Part shown: one piece after another, positions 61,682-64,000 of the stretch
Position numbering within the stretch: position 1 is the stretch's first letter
How the letters are laid out: each line of letters opens with the position of its first letter
The notes under the pieces: generated by a model
Told to the model about the DNA's origin: nothing
Databases searched by the model: none
The model's input: only the letters and a program-made list of their open reading frames with translations
Program-made: the position numbers and the translations under genes
Source: CAJBVG01 sp943371425
GTDB lineage: Bacteria; Bacteroidota; Bacteroidia; Sphingobacteriales; Sphingobacteriaceae
Length of the DNA stretch: 64,000 nt
Reading direction: 5' to 3'
Assembly (NCBI GenBank): GCA_943371425.1
Contig: CALRUR010000002.1
Coordinates: 1-64,000 of the forward strand

Positions 61682-62545
61682 TTATCCTAAATAAGATTTC
61701 AATATTTTACTTCTAGAAGTGTGGCGTAAGCGTTGTAAAGCTTTGTCTTTAATTTGGCGAACACGTTCTCTGGTTAAGTTAAATTTCTCTCCAATTTCTT
61801 CTAATGATAGAGCATGGTTAGTGCCTAACCCGAAGAACAACACAATAATTTCACGTTCTCTTTCTGTTAAGGTTGCTAAGGAGCGCTTTATCTCTTCAGA
61901 TAGCGACTCGTTAATCAACATACTATCTGTATCCGGAGTATCGGTATTTTCTAATACATCTAACAAAGTATTTTCTTCACCTTGCACAAATGGAGCGTCC
62001 ATAGAAACGTGTCTACCAGAGTTACTCATGGTATCCGAAATCTTATCAACCGTAGTTTCTAATATTTCTGCCAATTCTTCTGGAGAGGGTTCTCTTTCGT
62101 ATTCTTGTTCTAATTTAGAAAAAGCTTTGCTTATTTTACTCAAAGAACCCACTTGGTTCAATGGTAAACGAACTATACGCGATTGTTCTGCAATGGCTTG
62201 TAAAATAGATTGACGGATCCACCATACTGCGTATGAAATGAATTTAAAACCTTTGGTTTCATCAAAACGTTTCGCCGCTTTAATTAAACCTAAGTTACCT
62301 TCGTTAATTAAATCGCCTAATGTTAATCCTTGGTTTTGGTATTGTTTTGCCACAGAAACCACAAAACGTAAGTTCGTTTTGGTTAATCTTTCGAGGGCAG
62401 CTTGGTCACCTTCTCTAATTTTCTGTGCTAATATTACTTCTTCTTCGGCAGTGATAAGGTCAACTTTACCTATTTCGTGTAAATATTTATCTAATGACTG
62501 GCTTTCGCGGTTTGTAATCGATTGGGTAATCTTGAGTTGTCTCAT
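61682..62545 (-). CDS. rpoD: Primary RNA polymerase sigma factor, short Bacteroidota form
   Basis: A 287-residue sigma-70 family protein that recruits RNA polymerase to housekeeping promoters. It lacks region 1.1 and starts close to region 1.2, as is usual in Bacteroidota. Region 2 contains N-L-R-F-V-V-S-V-A-K-Q-Y, D-L-I-N-E-G-N-L-G-L and the -10 recognition W-W-I-R-Q-S-I. Region 3 follows (R-L-P-L-N-Q-V-G). Region 4 has T-L-T-E-R-E-R-E-I-I, L-F-F-G-L-G and the helix-turn-helix S-L-E-E-I-G-E-K-F-N-L-T-R-E-R-V-R-Q-I. A strong AGGAGGA precedes the start codon, unlike the other genes here. Confidence 0.96.
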   Translation of the reverse strand: MRQLKITQSITNRESQSLDKYLHEIGKVDLITAEEEVILAQKIREGDQAALERLTKTNLRFVVSVAKQYQNQGLTLGDLINEGNLGLIKAAKRFDETKGFKFISYAVWWIRQSILQAIAEQSRIVRLPLNQVGSLSKISKAFSKLEQEYEREPSPEELAEILETTVDKISDTMSNSGRHVSMDAPFVQGEENTLLDVLENTDTPDTDSMLINESLSEEIKRSLATLTEREREIIVLFFGLGTNHALSLEEIGEKFNLTRERVRQIKDKALQRLRHTSRSKILKSYLG

Positions 62546-62547
62546 TT

Positions 62548-62554
62548 TCCTCCT
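62548..62554 (-). promoter_or_regulatory. Unusually strong Shine-Dalgarno sequence of rpoD
   Basis: AGGAGGA lies 2 bases before the ATG on the minus strand (CAGGAGGAAAATGAG). Most genes in this window have no such sequence, as expected for Bacteroidota, where ribosomes largely ignore it. Confidence 0.6.
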
Positions 62555-62577
62555 GCTTATCTATTTTTAAAGGGTTG

Positions 62578-62611
62578 CAAAAATACGTTAATTAAACTTA
62601 AATACAGCAAA
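62578..62611 (-). promoter_or_regulatory. rpoD promoter (-33 and -7 boxes)
   Basis: On the minus strand TTTG (62611-62608) is followed after 22 bases by TATTTTTG (62585-62578), fitting the Bacteroidota consensus TTTG and TAnnTTTG with slightly long spacing. The -7 box is 32 bp upstream of the ATG. Confidence 0.5.
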
Positions 62612-62638
62612 AATCATTCCTTTTTTAGGAATTGTCAG

Positions 62639-63478
62639 CTATATCTCTGATAATTTAAAGGTTTGTTCTATTTTAATACCCTTTTCAGTTTCCACAAGTT
62701 TTGCACATTCTACTTTTGCATCGTGTTCAAAGCATAATGTCCAATTTTCCTTTACCGCAGTGGTCAATAAGTCCTCTTTTTCAGACATTGTTAACAAGGG
62801 GCGAGTGTCATATGCCATCACCCATGAGAGGCCTAAATGTCCAGAAGAGGGAATTAAGTCTGCACAAAATACAATCGTCTCATTTTTGTACTTTATTACC
62901 GGCAACATCATGTGGTCTGTATGTCCGGAGCTAATTCTGAGGGAAATATTTTCCGTAAAAGGAGCATTCTCATCCACAAATTTCAAATGCCCACTTTCTT
63001 GTATAGGTAAGATGTTTTCTTTTAAAAAAGATGCTTTTTCTCTAGGGTTTGGTTTGGTTGCCCATTCCCAATGGTCTTTATGGCTCCAATAGGTAGCATT
63101 CGGGAAAGCTAAATCCCAACCTGCGCCATCAGCCTTATTTACAATACTGCCACCGCAATGGTCGAAATGTAAATGAGTAAGAAACACATCGGTAATGTCT
63201 TTTTTCTCTATGCCAACCGCTTGTAACGATTTGTCTAAGCTATCATCGCCATGTAAGTAATAATGATTGAAAAACTTAGCATCTTGTTTAGTGCCAATGC
63301 CATTATCCACTAAAATTACACGATCGCCGTCTTTAATCAATAAACAACGCATCGCCCAAGTACACATATTGTTCTCGTCGGGCGGATTAACCTTTTGCCA
63401 CAATGTTTTAGGCACCACGCCAAACATAGCGCCACCATCGAGTTTAAAAAGGCCGGTGTTGATAGAGTGGAGTTCCAT
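62639..63478 (-). CDS. Metallo-beta-lactamase fold hydrolase (AHL lactonase-like)
   Basis: A 279-residue MBL-fold protein. The zinc motif H-L-H-F-D-H at residues 102-107 is intact, followed by the later ligands in S-G-H-T-D-H near residue 190 and the terminal metal-ligand H in C-F-E-H-D-A-K near residue 253. The N-terminus (G-L-F-K-L-D-G-G-A-M-F-G-V-V-P-K) and overall layout fit the subfamily that includes N-acyl homoserine lactonases and related quorum-quenching or general lactone/ester hydrolases. The true substrate is unknown. There is no signal peptide. The spacer upstream is a heptamer hairpin. Confidence 0.88.
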   Translation of the reverse strand: MELHSINTGLFKLDGGAMFGVVPKTLWQKVNPPDENNMCTWAMRCLLIKDGDRVILVDNGIGTKQDAKFFNHYYLHGDDSLDKSLQAVGIEKKDITDVFLTHLHFDHCGGSIVNKADGAGWDLAFPNATYWSHKDHWEWATKPNPREKASFLKENILPIQESGHLKFVDENAPFTENISLRISSGHTDHMMLPVIKYKNETIVFCADLIPSSGHLGLSWVMAYDTRPLLTMSEKEDLLTTAVKENWTLCFEHDAKVECAKLVETEKGIKIEQTFKLSEI

Positions 63479-63484
63479 TTATTT

Positions 63485-63573
63485 AAATTATGAATTATGA
63501 ATTATGAATTATGAATTATGAATTATGGAAGCTTTTGCTTCATTCATAATTCATAATTCATAATTCATAATTT
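63485..63573. repeat. Long inverted GAATTAT heptamer hairpin
   Basis: Six GAATTAT units (63485-63526) are followed by GAAGC-TTTT-GCTTC (63528-63541) and four inverted ATTCATA units ending at 63570 with a run of ten T. A stem of over 30 bp can form. It fills the spacer between the MBL gene and the lpd stop. Confidence 0.85.
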
Positions 63574-63578
63574 TTTTT

Positions 63579-64000
63579 TTACATGTGTATTACTTCCCCA
63601 TACGCATCTGCTGCGGCTTCCATAATCGCTTCAGACATGGTAGGATGGGGGTGAACAGATTTTATAATTTCGTGGCCAGTGGTTTCTAATTTACGAGCTA
63701 CTACTACTTCGGCAATCATTTCGGTTACGTTCATGCCAATCATGTGGCAACCTAAGAACTCACCGTATTTTGCATCAAAAATTACTTTTACAAATCCATC
63801 TTTAGCACCAGATGCACTTGCTTTACCCGATGCCGAGAATGGGAATTTACCTACTTTAATTTCGTAACCTGCTGCCTTCGCTGCTTTCTCTGTTAAACCA
63901 ACAGAGGCAATTTCTGGCGATGCATAGGTACAACCTGGTATGTTTCCATAATTTAATGCTTCTACATGTAAGCCTTTAATTTTCTCCACACAAATAATAC
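63579..64000 (-). CDS. lpd: Dihydrolipoamide dehydrogenase (E3), C-terminal fragment
   Basis: The reading frame runs off the window edge at 64000; about 140 C-terminal residues are present. They belong to the dimerisation domain of the flavin disulfide reductase: G-C-T-Y-A-S-P-E-I-A-S-V-G-L-T-E, then V-H-P-H-P-T-M-S-E, which holds the catalytic His-Glu pair. The protein reoxidises dihydrolipoamide in pyruvate, 2-oxoglutarate, branched-chain or glycine complexes. An internal GTG at 63989 is not the start. The stop is followed by a T-run and the heptamer hairpin. Confidence 0.93.
   Translation of the reverse strand, partial: IICVEKIKGLHVEALNYGNIPGCTYASPEIASVGLTEKAAKAAGYEIKVGKFPFSASGKASASGAKDGFVKVIFDAKYGEFLGCHMIGMNVTEMIAEVVVARKLETTGHEIIKSVHPHPTMSEAIMEAAADAYGEVIHM

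Overview
The window is a low-GC chromosomal segment of a member of the Bacteroidota; the order cannot be fixed from sequence alone. Supporting evidence: type IX secretion (T9SS) C-terminal sorting domains of both type A and type B, very large secreted parallel beta-helix proteins, a carboxypeptidase-regulatory-domain TonB-like outer membrane protein, a short primary sigma factor without region 1.1, the DUF2027-Smr protein, the long (about 480 residue) GAPDH, -7 boxes of the form TAnnTTTG, and generally absent Shine-Dalgarno sequences. No tRNA, rRNA, CRISPR array, phage gene or transposase gene was seen.

Layout. 1-14.5 kb: the tail of a T9SS type B protein, then two giant secreted proteins (2758 and 1936 residues) made of repeated beta-helix modules, each module closed by a D-I-G-A-D-E-F-like sequence and followed by a CARDB-like domain, both ending in type A sorting domains. 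14.5-31.2 kb: accessory region. Apart from queG it holds a PagL-like lipid A deacylase, several small lipoproteins and periplasmic TPR proteins, membrane proteins, a CDP-alcohol phosphotransferase-like protein, an SDR oxidoreductase and a compact group (PLD-family protein, membrane protein/lipoprotein fusion, lipoprotein). Its intergenic spaces are unusually long and packed with repeats. 31.4-40.2 kb: ruvB, a dolichol-phosphate-mannose-synthase-like glycosyltransferase, gmhB, arginine decarboxylase, then an apparent arginase/agmatinase-argS-FG-GAP operon. 41-64 kb: mostly minus-strand metabolic and housekeeping genes: 3-hydroxyacyl-CoA dehydrogenase, lysine 6-aminotransferase, ACC deaminase-like enzyme, DUF6588 protein, DUF2027-Smr protein, phosphoglucomutase, two outer membrane proteins, a lipoprotein/T9SS protein pair, smc, gap, rpoD, an MBL hydrolase and the end of lpd.

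The most unusual content is in the spacers. Four composite intergenic blocks (14.6-15.3, 16.3-17.3, 18.6-18.98 and 21.1-21.5 kb) are each built from two related elements of about 127 bp with terminal inverted repeats. The two types have different ends (CAATACGTTAATTTTA and AATAATCTGTTTTT) but share internal motifs (AATCCGTTGC, and GTAACTAACTT before the right end), order and length. A second family, a GC-rich hairpin repeat of about 110-125 bp against an AT-rich background, is scattered singly, in facing pairs and as a five-copy tandem array. Further families (heptamers GAATTAT/GAATTAC, GTTGTGA, GGGTATC, CACAGAG and CGCAAAG types) often begin exactly at, or supply, the stop codons of neighbouring genes; one lies inside a coding sequence. 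I regard the composite blocks and the stop-codon-anchored repeats as the best candidates for something undescribed here. Whether they are non-autonomous mobile elements, structured RNAs or both cannot be decided from this window.
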